From Taeniopygia guttata (Eukaryota; Chordata; Aves; Passeriformes; Estrildidae): 64,000 nucleotides of DNA. Both the position numbers and the translations under genes were made by a program. Positions 24,187 through 37,204 of the stretch are shown piece by piece. Every line of letters starts with the position of its first letter. The stretch's first letter is position 1. The DNA is taken from positions 27,856,810 through 27,920,809 of the forward strand of contig NC_133063.1 in NCBI RefSeq assembly GCF_048771995.1, in the 5' to 3' direction. The notes under the pieces are model-generated. The model saw only the letters and a program-made list of their open reading frames with translations, searched no databases and was not told the DNA's origin.

Positions 24187-24690
24187 TGTGGTGGTCTATC
24201 TCAGAGAACATGGCTGTGGGCCAACCACACAACAGGTAACAACATTGGGCCCTGGACAATGAGAATCTAGAGCAAGAAACATCTTATTAAGTTGCATGAC
24301 AAATGAAGTCAATGCAAAGGATGATGGGAAAATTATGCAGATTACGTTATTCTTTACAAGGGTATCTTCTGAACCCTGCCCTCTGATTGGTTAATCTTGT
24401 CTTCCATATAAGGTATTGTTTCTGTTTCTCTCTGTTCATTGGTTCCCAGCCCTTAGATAATGTCTGTGTAAGGTTGTGTCTGTCCCATTTGGGGGGGTCT
24501 TCTAAAGGAGCTATGTAGATCTGTGCTGTTTATGATGCTCCCTTGTGCACCTTCTTTATTTATATTAAAGCTTTCAGTTTCTGACCTTTTAGTCATTCCC
24601 ATCCCTTCTTTATTTATTGCTGTACTCATAGCTCACCCAGTCCTGGGGTAGAATGTGTTGCAGCTACAAGAGCATGCACATGACGCTACA
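24187..24690 (+). mobile_element. Probable LTR, about 500 bp
   Basis: Starts TGTGGTGGTC and ends GACGCTACA. It has an inverted CCAAT (GATTGG at 24385-24390), a TATA/CArG-like CCATATAAGG at 24404-24413, and ATTAAA at 24564-24569, in LTR order on the plus strand. No target duplication was found and the ends are inferred, so this may be part of a larger or truncated repeat. Confidence 0.5.
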
Positions 24691-27078
24691 CTTATGTACA
24701 AAATTTGTACGCAGTGCAGACCATAATAATCTTGGTTTTCCCTTTCACCAAGCAATTTTAATCAGATGTAGTCTGTGAGGTATTCTAAGTATTGACAAGC
24801 TACATGGCACTGACCTCAGTGAGTAAAACTGCAGTGATGGATGTGGACCAGAAACTTGTGCTTCCCCAAGGCTGCAAACAAAGATGCAGCTGCCTGCTGA
24901 GAATCTTCTCTGCTTGGGCAGTGACTTTCCCTGAGCACAATGCACAATCAACTTGAAAATGCCATAAACTGGAATACTGGGTTAACCTACAGCATATGAA
25001 AGATTTTGTTGGGGCCTACATACAGTTATGGCCTACCTTCATTTCTGTTTTCAGCTTCAGTAGCATTAGACACTCTTAGTAAGTAAATTAGTAGATATTA
25101 TGAAATTAAATGATGATAGGAATCTCCCCATCCATCTTATTTTACATTTATTGGCATATAATTATGTGTGTATAGTCATGTATATAAATGTATGCAAAAT
25201 AAAATATGTTAAATACTATAATTTTACTCAATTGCATTCTATTGTGATCAATAATAATTTTTGGTTTAATTTTAAATAGAAATAATAATATAAACCATAT
25301 TTTTAGGAGGTCATTACTTAGATAGATTAATAAAAATATTCTAGGTCCCTCTACTAAATTTAGAGGGATCAGAATCAGAATCCATATACATTACTTTTGT
25401 CTTACTTGAAAAGTGCAAAGACCAGCCCTTAGTGCTCAACTATTAAATTTCGGGGTAATGTCTAGAATTTGGTATTGAAACTAATTTCCACAAAGTTTTA
25501 TTGCTACCTTTTATCAAAACATGAAAATAAGGATTCTTGGTTATAAACAAATGATTTAACCACAATCAATGCTGAAGTAAAAATCCCAAGTCTCAATTGA
25601 GTATTCTAGCTTTAGCCACACAGTTCTTAAACCTGGAGAAGTGTAACTGTCTTTACTATTGAAAAATAATTGTTGACACCAAATATATTATGTAAACACA
25701 AAACACATAATGTTTACAACACATTATGTAAACTCTGTGTCTCTTCAGCCCTTTCAAGTATGCAGCTGCACTGGATCAGTTTAAGGAGTTACAGCTAACT
25801 TGAAGGAAGTAATATGCCAAAGAATAAGGAAGATCATGCATTTGACAAAGGGCTTTCTTTGTATTAATTGTGTTCTAAGCAGACAAGCTGATGAAAGAAA
25901 GACAGTAATGTTTAAAGAAATCCTGAAAGTCTAAATTGAAAGCAAAATTTATTTGAAAAAGATGGAAGAGATTTGATCCTTTACACAGTCTGATGGAAAA
26001 TTAAAGCAAACAATTATTTCATTCTTGCTGTCTGGTAATACAGTGATCATTATGAAGCAGATTACCTTTAAAATCCAGACAGTCAGCATTTGTCTACTTG
26101 TCATGTGTATTAATACTCTCCAGTGGACACTTTAGTCAAGTGGAAATAAATTGTTAAGTCCTTGTTCTGTTTCAATTTGATATTTGCAGACTGCATTGTG
26201 GAATTTCACTGTTCCAGCACTATCATAATTTTTTTGAGTTCTGTTAAGATTGATCTGTGGCTTGAAAGTTATTTTTGTTTCAAATTATATTATGTATTAT
26301 ATTTAAATATTCCTACATGATCAAGTGAAAAAAATTATCAACATCTTATACTTTCTAAAGCCACTGTCTTCCAAAAATTACTGCTTTGATTTAATATTAA
26401 GTATATTTTAAAAATTGACAACATTAATTTGTCTTTTGTTTCTTTGTTTCTCCTCTTTTGTTTCTCTCCTTTACTGTAAGTCCCATATCCAAGCCAACAA
26501 AATATACTGTGATGTAGTCTAATATGCCAAATGTAGCCCTTTGTAGCAGATGTACTACATTAATTTCTTCAATCTACACCTCTCTCTAAATGAAGGCACC
26601 TTAGAGACTACCAGAAGACAAAAGCGTTTGATTCTTATGCAGGCTGGAAACAGCTTCAGAAATCATGACTGCTCCCCATCAGGTCACATGGCACCCGGCC
26701 TTTGAGCTGGGAAGGAAGAACTTGATGATGTCCATGTCAGTCCCAGTGCCAGATCTCAAGTGCTCTCAGTTTAGTGGTGCCATGTCACCAGTGAGGTCTC
26801 TCCAGGAACTGAAAGACACTCATGTCCAAAACTGATTTTAGTCATGAGGATGATGAAGCAGTCTAAGGGGTCCAGCACCCCGGCAAAGCATTCCCAATGA
26901 GTGAGAACACACACACAATGTGTGTGCCCCTGCTTTGGAACATGGGGTGGCCTACAGGCCAGCTCTAGGTTTTACAGTTATAAATAATCCCAAATCTATA
27001 AGTGAAATGAGGTTGATTATATAATTACCTTGCTTACGTAACTTGACCAGTAAGGCCCGTAGGAGCTCAGGCCTAGGC
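24691..27078. other. Noncoding stretch, no gene seen
   Basis: Mostly AT-rich with chance ORFs only. The last 450 bp are less AT-rich and could include the U3 part of the LTR to the right, whose left edge is uncertain. Confidence 0.5.
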
Positions 27079-27276
27079 TGTTGGGGATTCAGGCTGCTAT
27101 TAGCTGGTTGGACAGGTGGAAACTAGCTCAACCAGTGAGGATTAATTACATGAGCCTTCTGATCTATATTAGGAAAGAGGTCTCAATAAAGGCGGCTATT
27201 GCTGCATGACTTTCATGTGTTCATCATGTTCCTTCCTCTGACGCATCATTGTGACTGACGTCTGGTAAGCCCAACA
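27079..27276 (+). mobile_element. Short LTR of a betaretrovirus/ERVK-like element
   Basis: TGTTGGGG at the left and CCCAACA at the right form terminal inverted repeats about 198 bp apart. Inside are a TATA-like CTATATTAG near 27163-27171 and AATAAA in a CAATAAAGG context near 27184-27190, so the 3' half of an LTR is convincing. The left edge could lie further upstream, since a U3 of about 85 bp is short. The degenerate integrase 1 kb downstream on the same strand suggests this is the 5' LTR of that element, although no clear primer-binding site follows. Confidence 0.5.
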
Positions 27277-28299
27277 TGATTTCAACAAGTATTCATGTAT
27301 AGAGTGGAGGAGTAAGGAAGACAGCTAGAACAGTTGCTTGCAGCATGCAGAGCTACTACCTGTGGGGTGTAGAGCTGCAGAACCTTGGCGAAGGCAGTGT
27401 GTAGAGTTGCTACCTGCAGCATGTAAAGCTGCAGAAGATGGTATGGAGAGATGTTTCTGGGTCTGGACCCCCTCCTCCTTTGAGGACTTAAGAGGAAGCT
27501 GCCAGGATGAGAACATGGGGCTCTATACCAGCAGAGCCTACCCTTCAGGTATGGACATTTGTGCTAAAGAAATGAAGTCTCAAGTATGACAACTGTGCTC
27601 TAATTGCCCTGCTAATGTGGTGGAAAAGCCACAAACTGGATATGACTGAAGGGGAAAAGGCCACTTTAGATTTTATATGTGGCTCTAGGCTGGCAGGCTC
27701 ATACTCCAGGCAGGGTCCATTGACAGCCATGAGGCTGCCATTGGCATTATTAAGCCATGGAGACTCACAATGGACCTGCTATGGCAGCTACAGAGGGAGG
27801 GGGTGCCACAGACAGCTTCAGAGATGAGTGAGGAGAACTGAGTATCAGGATGGCCACTGCTCTGGGCATGAGGGGGAGCAAAATGGCCACATGGAACCGA
27901 GCTTGCCGCGCCATGCTGGGACGCCTCACCTATGGAGAGCCCTACGATCATGTGGGAACAAGCTGCCGCACTGTGCCAGGATGCCTCACCTGTGGCGCTC
28001 CCTGTGACCACTAGAGGCTGTCTTGTCACCCCATGCCAGGACATACAGACAGTGGGATGTGCCCCAGCTGATCCCAGCCACTCCAGAGCAGAACCTGACT
28101 GTGGAAGAGCTGTGCCTAGTGCCAGACCCAATTCGTGGGCGGATTGAAGAAGTACGTCACTGCGGGTGCCTGGATACCAGCGAACATTATACCTAGAAGC
28201 AGCAGACTTTTGGACTGCAGGGTCCAAAAGTCACTGCCACCACTGTGCGCATGCCACTGCTACAACAGCTAAAGTTACCTGTTGGAATACCCACTGGCT
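27277..28299. other. Unrecognised interior of the ERVK-like element
   Basis: GC-moderate sequence between the LTR and the integrase remnant. No gag, protease or reverse transcriptase motifs were recognised in any frame. It carries GCTGCAG-rich imperfect repeats at 27341-27440 and a 60-bp-period repeat at 27901-28046. A 180-codon minus-strand ORF (27685-28227) runs against the element and looks fortuitous. Confidence 0.4.
27901..28046. repeat. 60-bp-period imperfect tandem repeat, about 2.4 copies
   Basis: Units begin at 27901, 27961 and 28021 and share the core GCCAGGA-GCCTCACC with variations. Within the first 30 bases, about 22 match between units 1 and 2. Confidence 0.6.
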
Positions 28300-28837
28300 A
28301 GGGCTACCGAAAGCTGGAAGCACCATTTTTCTGCAGAGCCCCAAGACAAAGCCATCATCAAACAATTCCTTCAACTATGGGGCATAAAACACCACACAGG
28401 TATCCCCCATTAAGCAACAGGGCAAGCCATTGTTGAACATGCCCATGGCATGTTCGTACGTTTTCTAAAACGTATTTTAGAAAAACAAAGAAAGGGGAAT
28501 GTGTGGCAAGACCCCACAAAGTAGAGTTACCAAAGTAGTTTACACCTTAAACTACCTAACAAAGCCAGAGAAATCCTAGAACCAAACAATCCCGAATTAT
28601 TTTCTATCCTTGCAGTCATATGGTGATGCTCAATTACCTAGGTCTAAGGTAACAGTAAAAAACTTTATTAGGCATAAGTGGGAAGGTCAATAGGATGTCA
28701 TTACATGGAGCTGTGGATATGCATGTATTTCTATGGACACTGGAACACAGTGGATACCTGCCAAGTGTGTCTGTCCTGCCCTACATCATGCTCAGGACCA
28801 GAGACAATATCCCCATGCAGATGTTGAGGACCAGTGA
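28300..28837 (+). pseudogene. pol: Degenerate retroviral integrase (pol 3' end), ERVK/betaretrovirus-like
   Basis: Integrase inserts viral DNA into the host chromosome. The frame at 28321-28510 shows the end of the catalytic core: a tryptophan-glycine-isoleucine stretch, then H-T-G-I-P, then G-Q-A-I-V-E, which contains the third catalytic acid (Glu codon 28435-28437). An in-frame TAA at 28411-28413 interrupts it, and a TAG follows at about 28513. The region that should hold the first two catalytic aspartates is not recognisable. After a frame change, 28694-28837 encodes the C-terminal DNA-binding domain (residues like V-I-T-W and G-Y-A-C, then W-I-P-A-K). At least one frameshift and several stops make it dead. 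The motif style is that of alpha/betaretroviruses rather than the gammaretroviral element at 2-3 kb. Confidence 0.85.
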
Positions 28838-30238
28838 CTTAAACAACTTGTACACATGCCACCCAGAGAACTGGAATTTCTTGAGATGACAAGTCCATTT
28901 AAAGATTTCATCTATTTATGGACATCAGGGTTTTATACATATTAAATTTGTGAGGACTTGGCTTGAAAATTTTGAGACAGATTGGAAGGGGCCCACAAGG
29001 ATTCTCAAAGCCCAAGTCCTGGCCCTGCACAAGACATCCACCAGAATCACAACATGTGTCTGGGAGGGTTGTCCAACATCTCTTGAGTTCTATCAGGCTG
29101 CTGCTGGGACCACGTCCCTGGGAAAGGACAGCTGATTTGGAAATACTGCAATTAATTGAAGAATTCATCATTGTCATTGTCCTGCATAGGAGGGTTTAGC
29201 ATTCAAATTATTTGATTGTCTTAAATCATGTGCTTGTAATACTTTCATCTTCAAAGTATGAAAGTTCTTTTTTTCTTAAAAGATGTATTTTCATAATGAT
29301 GTATTTTCCTGGCATTTTCTTTGCAAATTCTTTAAGATTTTGAATGGACACTATTAAGCTTTTAACTGGATTTCAAAGATTAAAGCTAAATAACTTCATG
29401 GTCTCCAATCTTCTGACTGAAATATTTAAAAAATTATAATTACTTTTCTTTTTCTTTATTCATCTAAAACCTTTTTATAGGCTAGTGGTGTTCAGTGCTC
29501 CTAATTACCAAAAAACTTTTAAATTTTTCTGAAAACTAGGTTAGAAATTTTAAAAAAGCCCCAAACCTATATGACTATAATAAGATGAACACTAAAAACT
29601 ATTTTATAATATAACAACTTCAAATGTTATGAAATAACATCTAAAAGAATAAAGATTATTTTATGATGTTATCTTGTCATTTCAATATAAAGTAGTACTA
29701 CACTTCTCTCAACAGTAATTTACAAATTAACATTCTGTTCAAAGGAATTTGGATATGTGTTTCTTCGTATCTGAAAGGATTGTTTTACAGAGCAAGTATG
29801 TCTACTTTTTCCAAGAGTTTGGCATGTTCACGATGTAGACTGCATTAATACTAGAAACAGGCTGAAACAAAATCTTCACTGTGATGGTCCTGAAACTATG
29901 AGAACATTATCTTTTGGTTTGAATCTAATGTCAGACCTATCCTTTTCTATTGGAGGTAAACTAAAACATGGACCTTTGTGGAACTTGGATTCAGAGATGA
30001 TTCTTTTTTATTCAGCACCACCAATAGTCATATCACATTAATAGATTGGTCAGCGAGAAGGCAGACTAAGCTTTTAAACCTTTTAGGTTATTTTTGGTTC
30101 CTCTTCTGTGCAGGTAGTAGCTTTACTTCAAAAGAATACTAAGGAAATAAAAACCACATTAAAGTTGTTGCCTGTCTTGTTTAATGGAATAAACAAGAGG
30201 AGTTTGTTGTTTGACAAATATCTGAATAAGAGTTGTTA
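28838..30238. other. Noncoding stretch, no gene seen
   Basis: The first 300 bp may be leftover retroviral sequence downstream of the integrase, but no env was recognised and no 3' LTR found. The rest is AT-rich with no recognisable features. Confidence 0.5.
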
Positions 30239-30855
30239 GTGTGCCCAGGTTTCCAAGAAGGCCAGGGACATCTTGGCCTATATCAGCAATAGTGTGGCCA
30301 CCAGAATCAGGCATTCCACTCTCCCTGCTGTAGTGGGCACCAGTGAGGCTGTGCGTTTTTAAACCCCTTATGACAAGAAAAACCTTGAGGTGCTGGATAA
30401 AGTCCAGAGAACGGCAGTGGAGCTGGTGAAGAGCCTGGAGCACAAATCCTACAGTGACCAGCAAAGGGAGCTAGGGGTGTTCAGCCTGGAGAAAAGGAAG
30501 ATGAGGAAGGACACTATTGGTCTCTGGAACTACCTGACAGGAGGGTGTAGCTAGGTGGGGGTTGCCATTTCTTGTGTGTAACAAGGAACAATGGGAAATG
30601 GCCCCAAATTGCACCAGAGGAGCTTTACATTAGATATTAGAAAGAAGTTTTTTCATGGGAAGGAAGAACACTGAAACAAAGAACAAACTGCACAGCAAGA
30701 TGATGGAATCACAATCTCTAGAACTCTTGAAAAATGTGGTTCACATGGCACTTGTGAACATGGTTTACTGGGGAATATGGTTGTGGTGCTAGGCTGATGG
30801 TAAGACTTGATGATTATTACTTTTTTCTGACATTTCCAATTCTATGATTCTATGA
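30239..30855 (+). mobile_element. CR1 LINE 3' fragment
   Basis: Starts in GTGCCCAGGTTTCCAAGAAG, continues with typical CR1 text such as GGGTGTTCAGCCTGGAGAA near 30476, and ends in TCTATGATTCTATG at 30841-30854. 5'-truncated, with many substitutions and no open reading frame of note. Confidence 0.9.
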
Positions 30856-33800
30856 ATAAAATAATTTTAAAGGATATTTATGTGAATACCTTATCACATA
30901 TTTGCGAAATATAAGATAAGCAAGGAAATCACCATTAACACATCTTCAATTTTAAAAGTTTGGTTTTTTTCCTTTGAACCTTATTTCAAATTCATCTTCA
31001 TATACAAATGACAATTTACATTCTCTATTTGCAAAAATTTGTCATCATAATACTACTGCTTGAGAAAATGATCATACTTTTATGCAGATTTTTTTATTAT
31101 ATATCTTTTGTTTTAATGCTTTCCTACTTTTCAGCTTAATTTAGTCCTGGAAGAAGTGCAAATTAATTTGGTCTAGGAAGAAGCAAAATTACCCTATGCA
31201 AAGCTATTTTAATGATACCTGTAGCCTAGATGAAATGAGAAAACTTAAAAAAAAGTCCAAGAGAGTCAACATCTGACTCCTAGACTACTTTGATTAACAT
31301 TGTGTCCATTCTGCTAGCTCACCCTGTTGGTTTGACATGGTTGACTTGTGATTTCTTGGTTATGACTTGTTTGTCCACTAGGCTCCTTATTGTGGAAGAT
31401 TTCCTTTCAAGTGACATCTGCATCCATGAAGGTACATTTAAATCTGCTTTTAGTAAAGTAGATGGTGAAGCAAACTGACAGGTAGAATTGCTATGTTATT
31501 GAAAAAAACATGTCTTTTTAGTGAGAGGCAGTACTTCAAATGACTTTTTACTGACAGGATTAAAATGTGACATTTGTCCTTTGCCTTTGTCACACTGGTT
31601 CAGCTGGTTTTCAATGCTATTAAAAAAAAAATCTGAAAAATTTGAAAACATGCTAATCTTATCTTCCAGTACCATTGACAGGTATCTGCTAAACTACTAA
31701 AGTGGATACAAATGAATAAATTTCATGCATATTTGTCCAGCACCAAACAATTTGTTTGTTATCACACTACTTCGGGGAAAGTGAAAGGGTAAGAAATTTC
31801 ATAATTTCCCTATGACAGAAAGGCAGAAATCTTTCTCTCTAGGATCACTTGATTGTAAGTAATGAGTCCAGGATGACTTCTGTCACCCCAGAATTACAAA
31901 GGTGTGTGCTGTATCTCAGTGAAGCATGTGAGAATACTGCCACATAGCTCAGTCTTGTCCCACAAACCCAAAATCATTAAGAGAGCTTTGGGATCCAAAA
32001 GTTATTTGCTATCAGTCATCCTAATCCTTTGCTAAAGAGCCAAATGAGAGGCCAAATTCTGAAAGGCAACCTTGTAAATCTTTCTTCTGGTCCATGAGGT
32101 CTGGAAGCAATTCTGGGCAGCAAACACTTCAGAGTTTTACTTCTGATTTCCCACCTTGGGCATTTTGTGTTGCTTAATTTAACAAGTTTCTGGAAACACT
32201 TAAAAAGCAGTGAATCTCCAGCCTTCACTCTAATCCAATCCAAGTTGTCCTCAAGGTTGTAGTCAACTTTCTTTGTGAGGTGGGAGTTCTGTTATTTCCT
32301 AAATTAGAACCTATCCCTCTGTATTAAATTGATGTAGTGTAGGATGTAAGAAGTTGTGACCCTTTATAATAGTTTTTTTTTCCATTTGCTTCACTGAAAT
32401 TTCAATAATGGCATTTTGAGTTTTCCTTCATGTTTTTACCTCAGAGGCTGGCATGTAAGGATTATGAAATTAGAAAAACTCTGGTTAGATCAAAACAGGT
32501 GGCAAATAAGTACATTAAGTACATAAAGTTCTCCTAGTCAACATATATATGTTATACATGAGCACAGTATCACTGAATTATAGCACAAGATCAATGTAAT
32601 TTACACTTACATAAGTTTGTTTTTCCTTGCTTCTACTCATTCCATCCTAGCATAAAATAAGTCTTTGTACATTTTTAAATAAAGGTACTTCTGACATCTT
32701 TCTTATCAAATCAGTCTACACTTTTCCCTTTCAAGCTTGACATGCCATTAAATTAATGTGTAAAGATTTTAACAGCCTCAAAACCCAGCTTATTTTACAC
32801 ATTTCTCAATGGTATAATATAAATTTGGCTTTTAAAAATTGAGATACTCTTATCACATGCTTTAATTCTCTAAAGAGTGCAATATTTCTTCTTTTAATCT
32901 GTCATAGTGACTGCTTCACTCATTAGTTGCTGTGTCTGTTGATGGAAATGTATAGCCACTGTAACCATGAAAATTCAACATTCATCCTCCTGGCTGATGA
33001 TATGTTTGTTTTGAAGCTAGAAATAAGCTGTTCTTCATTCATACAATATTTACATGGAGATAATTATGGATACCATGAAATTTGTAGCTTTAATAATATT
33101 GCTGACTACCACACCTACAATTTGATAATTTCTTGGGTTTTTTTTCTAAAAAAAGTTTTCTTCTGCATTCAAAAAGTTATACCTAATATGCCCTAAAGAA
33201 ATCCAGTATTAGTAAGTGTAATGAATCTAATAAAAATCCATACATATGAGGTTTCTTATGGGAAAATATTAGAAATTCTGAAAAGAAATCTCCAATTATC
33301 TTTGTCACCCTTTCTTTTCAGGAAATTGTATGAGAAACAGAGATGACTTTCAAAGCCTTTGAGCTTATGTGGTGTTGGATAAGATGCTGGAAATGGCAGA
33401 AGTTACAATTTCCAGCAGATGCAGCCAGGCCATAGCATGTTATTGGCTTTATAATGAGTAGACGTAATTAGGTGTTGGCACTTGAGTGAAGCATCAGGGT
33501 TACAAGCAACCCTTTTGGGCTAATGTAGTACTACTACTGCTGATGTAAGTAAAATCATCAGAACATTCACAAAAATGAAACTTGCTCTGTGCACAGAGAT
33601 GCATCCAGAAACAAATAAATTGTTGAGACTGTTTTTTTAAATCATGGCACAATACAGTAACTATACACAGTAACTATAGCTATTGAAAAGTGTAACTTTG
33701 TTTAAATGATGGCTCCCAAATCTCTCCAGGGACATTTCCCCATGCAAATACGAACACAGCGAACATATCTAGAAGCCACAAATCTTTGATTGTCTAAGTA

Positions 33801-35600
33801 GGTGCAGTAGCCTCATCAGACTGGAAACATTTAGTTAATCATCATAACAAAAAACACTCTAAAATACAAAACTGCATTTGTATAGCCTTAGGAAATGTAA
33901 GGGGTTGAAATATCCCATTTTTTTCCTTTAGAATTTTTCACAGTATTTATCAGAGTGACTTTTCACTCTACAGTCTTCTACATACATACATACAGTCTTC
34001 TACAGATTTACCCCAAGTGATAAAAACACACAATTGGTCATAAAGTGTCTATTTTCTTGTGAAAGGAAATACAATGCACAACAATTTGTCTTCAATCACA
34101 ATGCTAATACTCAATATTACAGTGATGACAACTGTTATAGAGTAATGTTTCCTTCATCTCCATTTCTTTTTGAGGATGAGGCAGAAACAGTTTGGTTAGT
34201 TTCTTGGTCTACTGTTTTACCTTTTTTTTTATTTTTATTAATGTACTTGTGTTTATACTTAAGTGGATGTGTTCATAATTTCCTGAAATAAAACTAATTT
34301 AGAGAAATTAATTTGGTGCTTAACTATCTAGTTTATTGTTTATTTTTGACTTTTTCAAGGGTAATCCCTCCAGGAAAGAGCTGGTCTGTGTGAAATTTCT
34401 GTCTGTAGCAGTGAGGCTTCTTTTAAAAGACATTTTTACCTACTGCAGCATAAACTGGGGACGAGCAAGGGGCAAGACCGTGATTCATAAGAAAGGTCTT
34501 ATCCTTTCGTGAAAAAGTTGATTATGCCCTGGCTTACTCCTCAGAGAGATAAACACCCAAAAGATAGTTCTGAGCCTTCTCCAAAAACTCTGAGTAGGTG
34601 CTATCAGCCTTGGAGTAAAGTTTCATGAGGATCAGATCCCTGCCACTACATGCCATTAGATTTAGAACTAAATCATGCTTCAAGAAACTTATTTTCTTCT
34701 TCAACACTGATAAACAGGATCTATGCCATTCATCTGAGCAATTTTTCTTGACTCCTCTGATTCAGATCAGCCAACATTAGGACAAATCTAGTCTCATATT
34801 TGTGGAATAAAAGGTGATGATTTTCAATACTGCATTAGAAGTATAACTCAAAAAAGACACCCCAAAATGTACATCCTGTTCTGTTTCTCACCTGAGGAAG
34901 ATTTTAGGTAACCAAAAGAGTGTTTAATTTTCCTAAACTAAAGTAGTTTGTCTATTCAGATAAACACTTATTGTCTGCACACCTCACCTGCTAGTCTTGT
35001 TCTAGCTGCTAGTCAAGGATTTTTTTAGCCTCTTTCTTGATACAACCTTATTTTTCCTGGAACCAACAAATGCTTCATTTTCCTGGAACCAACAAATGCT
35101 TCTGTTTTCTGGAACTAACATGTGCTTTTACTTTAGCCTTGAAATGCATTCCTAAAATTTATTCCCATTCTGAAAGGGATAATGTGTAGGATGTAAATTA
35201 GCCACAAACTGGTCATTGAATTCTTAATTCGATTACTTTTGTCACAAGCTGATTTTCATTTTGACATTTTCCTAAGTCATAGGAACCATTACTTTTCTGA
35301 TGGTCTTACAATGTATGTAGTGTTTTATTAACAAAGATCATAGTAATTAGTAATTAAATAATAGTAGATTGGTAATAAAGCTGTCTAAGCTGGCTTCTTG
35401 CTTCCCACTCTTTTTGGATAGGTGTGGATTTGCATTATGGTGATCTTGAAAGTCATGAAAAGAATCTGGAACCAGATTTGATTTCTTAGGGAAAGGCTGT
35501 CTGCAGATGAGGATCTTGGGTGTTCACAGTGATAGGATGATTACAGAGAGCTTGCTATGGCTTGATAGACCTGGAATTTTTCCAATAAGGCATCAGCCAT
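30856..35600. other. Noncoding stretch, no gene seen
   Basis: AT-rich, with ORFs up to 89 codons that look random. Contains a 26-bp tandem repeat at 35052-35127. No exons or RNA genes recognised. Confidence 0.6.
35052..35127. repeat. 26-bp tandem repeat, three copies
   Basis: Units starting at 35052, 35078 and 35105, each of the form TTTTCCTGGAACCAACAAAT plus a short end. The first two are almost identical and the third is diverged. Confidence 0.88.
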
Positions 35601-36964
35601 TGTCATGGTTTGATACGAAAGAGAATTTTTCAGGAAGTGGGTAGTCACACCAATCAGTGTCAAGTTTGGATATTGGCACCTGGAGTGACCACTGAAGGCT
35701 GGACACGCCTCTGAGAACACAGGGCGTTAAAAAGCAAGAAGTCCCAGGGAATGCTCTCTTTGGTTCTGGTCATCAATCATCAGAGAGGGCAGATCTCCCC
35801 TGCCCAGCCACGGGCTGGGTGGGGGAGGGGAAGCCATGCAGCCATGCAGCCTGGAGAGGTAGGCCAGGGTGTGAAGGGACTGGAACCAGACCAGCTCCTG
35901 CAAATGGAAGGGTGGAGGAAGTCTGAGATGTCTTTGTTCTCCCCCTGCCCCCAAGAGGGAAAGAGACAAAGAGCCTGAAGACACCTGGAAGTTTGCCAGC
36001 AGAGGAGACGGAGAAGCAGGGGGAAGGTGCCCAGCGTGGGAGATGAAGTCCTGGGCCGAGATTTCAGCCATCCAGGGAGTCCAGGACTTTTAACCCTTTC
36101 CTGGGGAATGAAGGCTTTGTGAGATATTACTCCTGCTCGATTTGAAAGGAAAGAGAGACAGCCTAGGACCAGACACGTTAGGAAAAGAAGGTTGGGGAGG
36201 TGATGGAAAGGCTTTTGACTGGACTTTTCTTGTTAGCCATAGGTTGCACTAATTTCTCCCCCGAGAGAGACTGCGTTTTAGGGGGATGCATGGTGAGCCA
36301 AGAGACCTGCTTTAGCAGCTACCAGCACAGGAATGGAGTGAACAGAAAAAAGCTGAGGAGGGTGTGATGGTGCCCTCTGTCTTCAGGAAGATGAAGATCT
36401 CTCTTTTCACCCTTGGCCCCAGGGGAGGAGGAAAATGGGGAGGACTGTGGCCCCAAAATGAGACACTGGACTGTTGTTTCTTTTGGTCCTTGGCAAAGTA
36501 TCCTTAAAGGAGCCTATGAACAGTCTGTCCATGCACGGTGGTGAGAGCACTGTGACATGGAAAGGAGAGTGTCACACTGGCAGATTTTCTCCGGGCAGTG
36601 CCATGTGTGACATGGAAACACAAGAAGTGGCAATTGTGTTTCCTGGGGGTCTGTGGTGCAAGGGAGACTCCTCTCTCCTTTGGACTGAGTATTGATTATT
36701 TTGAAGGGTGATGACTTGATTAAGGTCCAAGTTGTCTCTCACTGTGGTTTGTTGGAGTTGAGGTGGGGGAAGGAGGAATGTTTTGGAAGGTTTTCATTCT
36801 GGATTTAGTGTGTGTATCTTTTATAGTAGTAGTAGTTTAATAAAGTTTTTTCCCTTGTTATTAAGCTTGGGCCTGCTCTGTTCCAGATTGCATCTTACAG
36901 CATTTATTTGGGAAGATACATTTTCATGGGGGTGCTGGCATTGTGCCAGCATCAAACCATGACA
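35601..36964 (+). mobile_element. Solo LTR, 1364 bp, ERVL-like
   Basis: The left end TGTCATGGTTTGAT and right end ATCAAACCATGACA are exact reverse complements (14 bp). The 5-bp flanks GCCAT (35596-35600) and GGCAT (36965-36969) differ by one base, consistent with a 5-bp target duplication typical of ERVL-class elements. A polyadenylation signal AATAAA lies at about 36839, about 120 bp before the right end. A weak TATA-like TTAAAAA lies near 35727. No retroviral genes adjoin it, so two LTRs have probably recombined to leave one. ORFs inside it (up to 114 codons) have no recognisable protein. Confidence 0.9.
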
Positions 36965-37204
36965 GGCATGAAGTTTGTGAGCATGTATCTGCAACTGTTG
37001 GAACTCAAAATGTTCCTCAGACATTTTTGGAGGTTCCAGGCCCTGGTCAGAAGCATTTAAGATCCTGGCAGGCAGCTGGAAACAGCTGTGATTTTGAGTT
37101 TGAGCCATGGAATGATTTACCAACTTTGCAGGAAGAACAAGAAGTCAAAGAAGTTTAGATATTATAGTAGAAGTAGTTACAAAGTAGAGGGAAAAAATTT
37201 TTAG

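Noticed and set aside
24404..24413. CCATATAAGG, identical to the motif at 849-858, as a sign of a shared regulatory origin
   Set aside because: Ten bases matching a TATA-like consensus is easily coincidental, and the surrounding sequences do not align.
26888..26928. CACACACA...TGTGTGTG stretch as a hairpin
   Set aside because: Simple CA/TG repeats form short inverted repeats trivially; no further structure.
27685..28227. 180-codon minus-strand ORF
   Set aside because: It runs antisense to the ERV remnant and across the 60-bp tandem repeat, which keeps frames open artificially.
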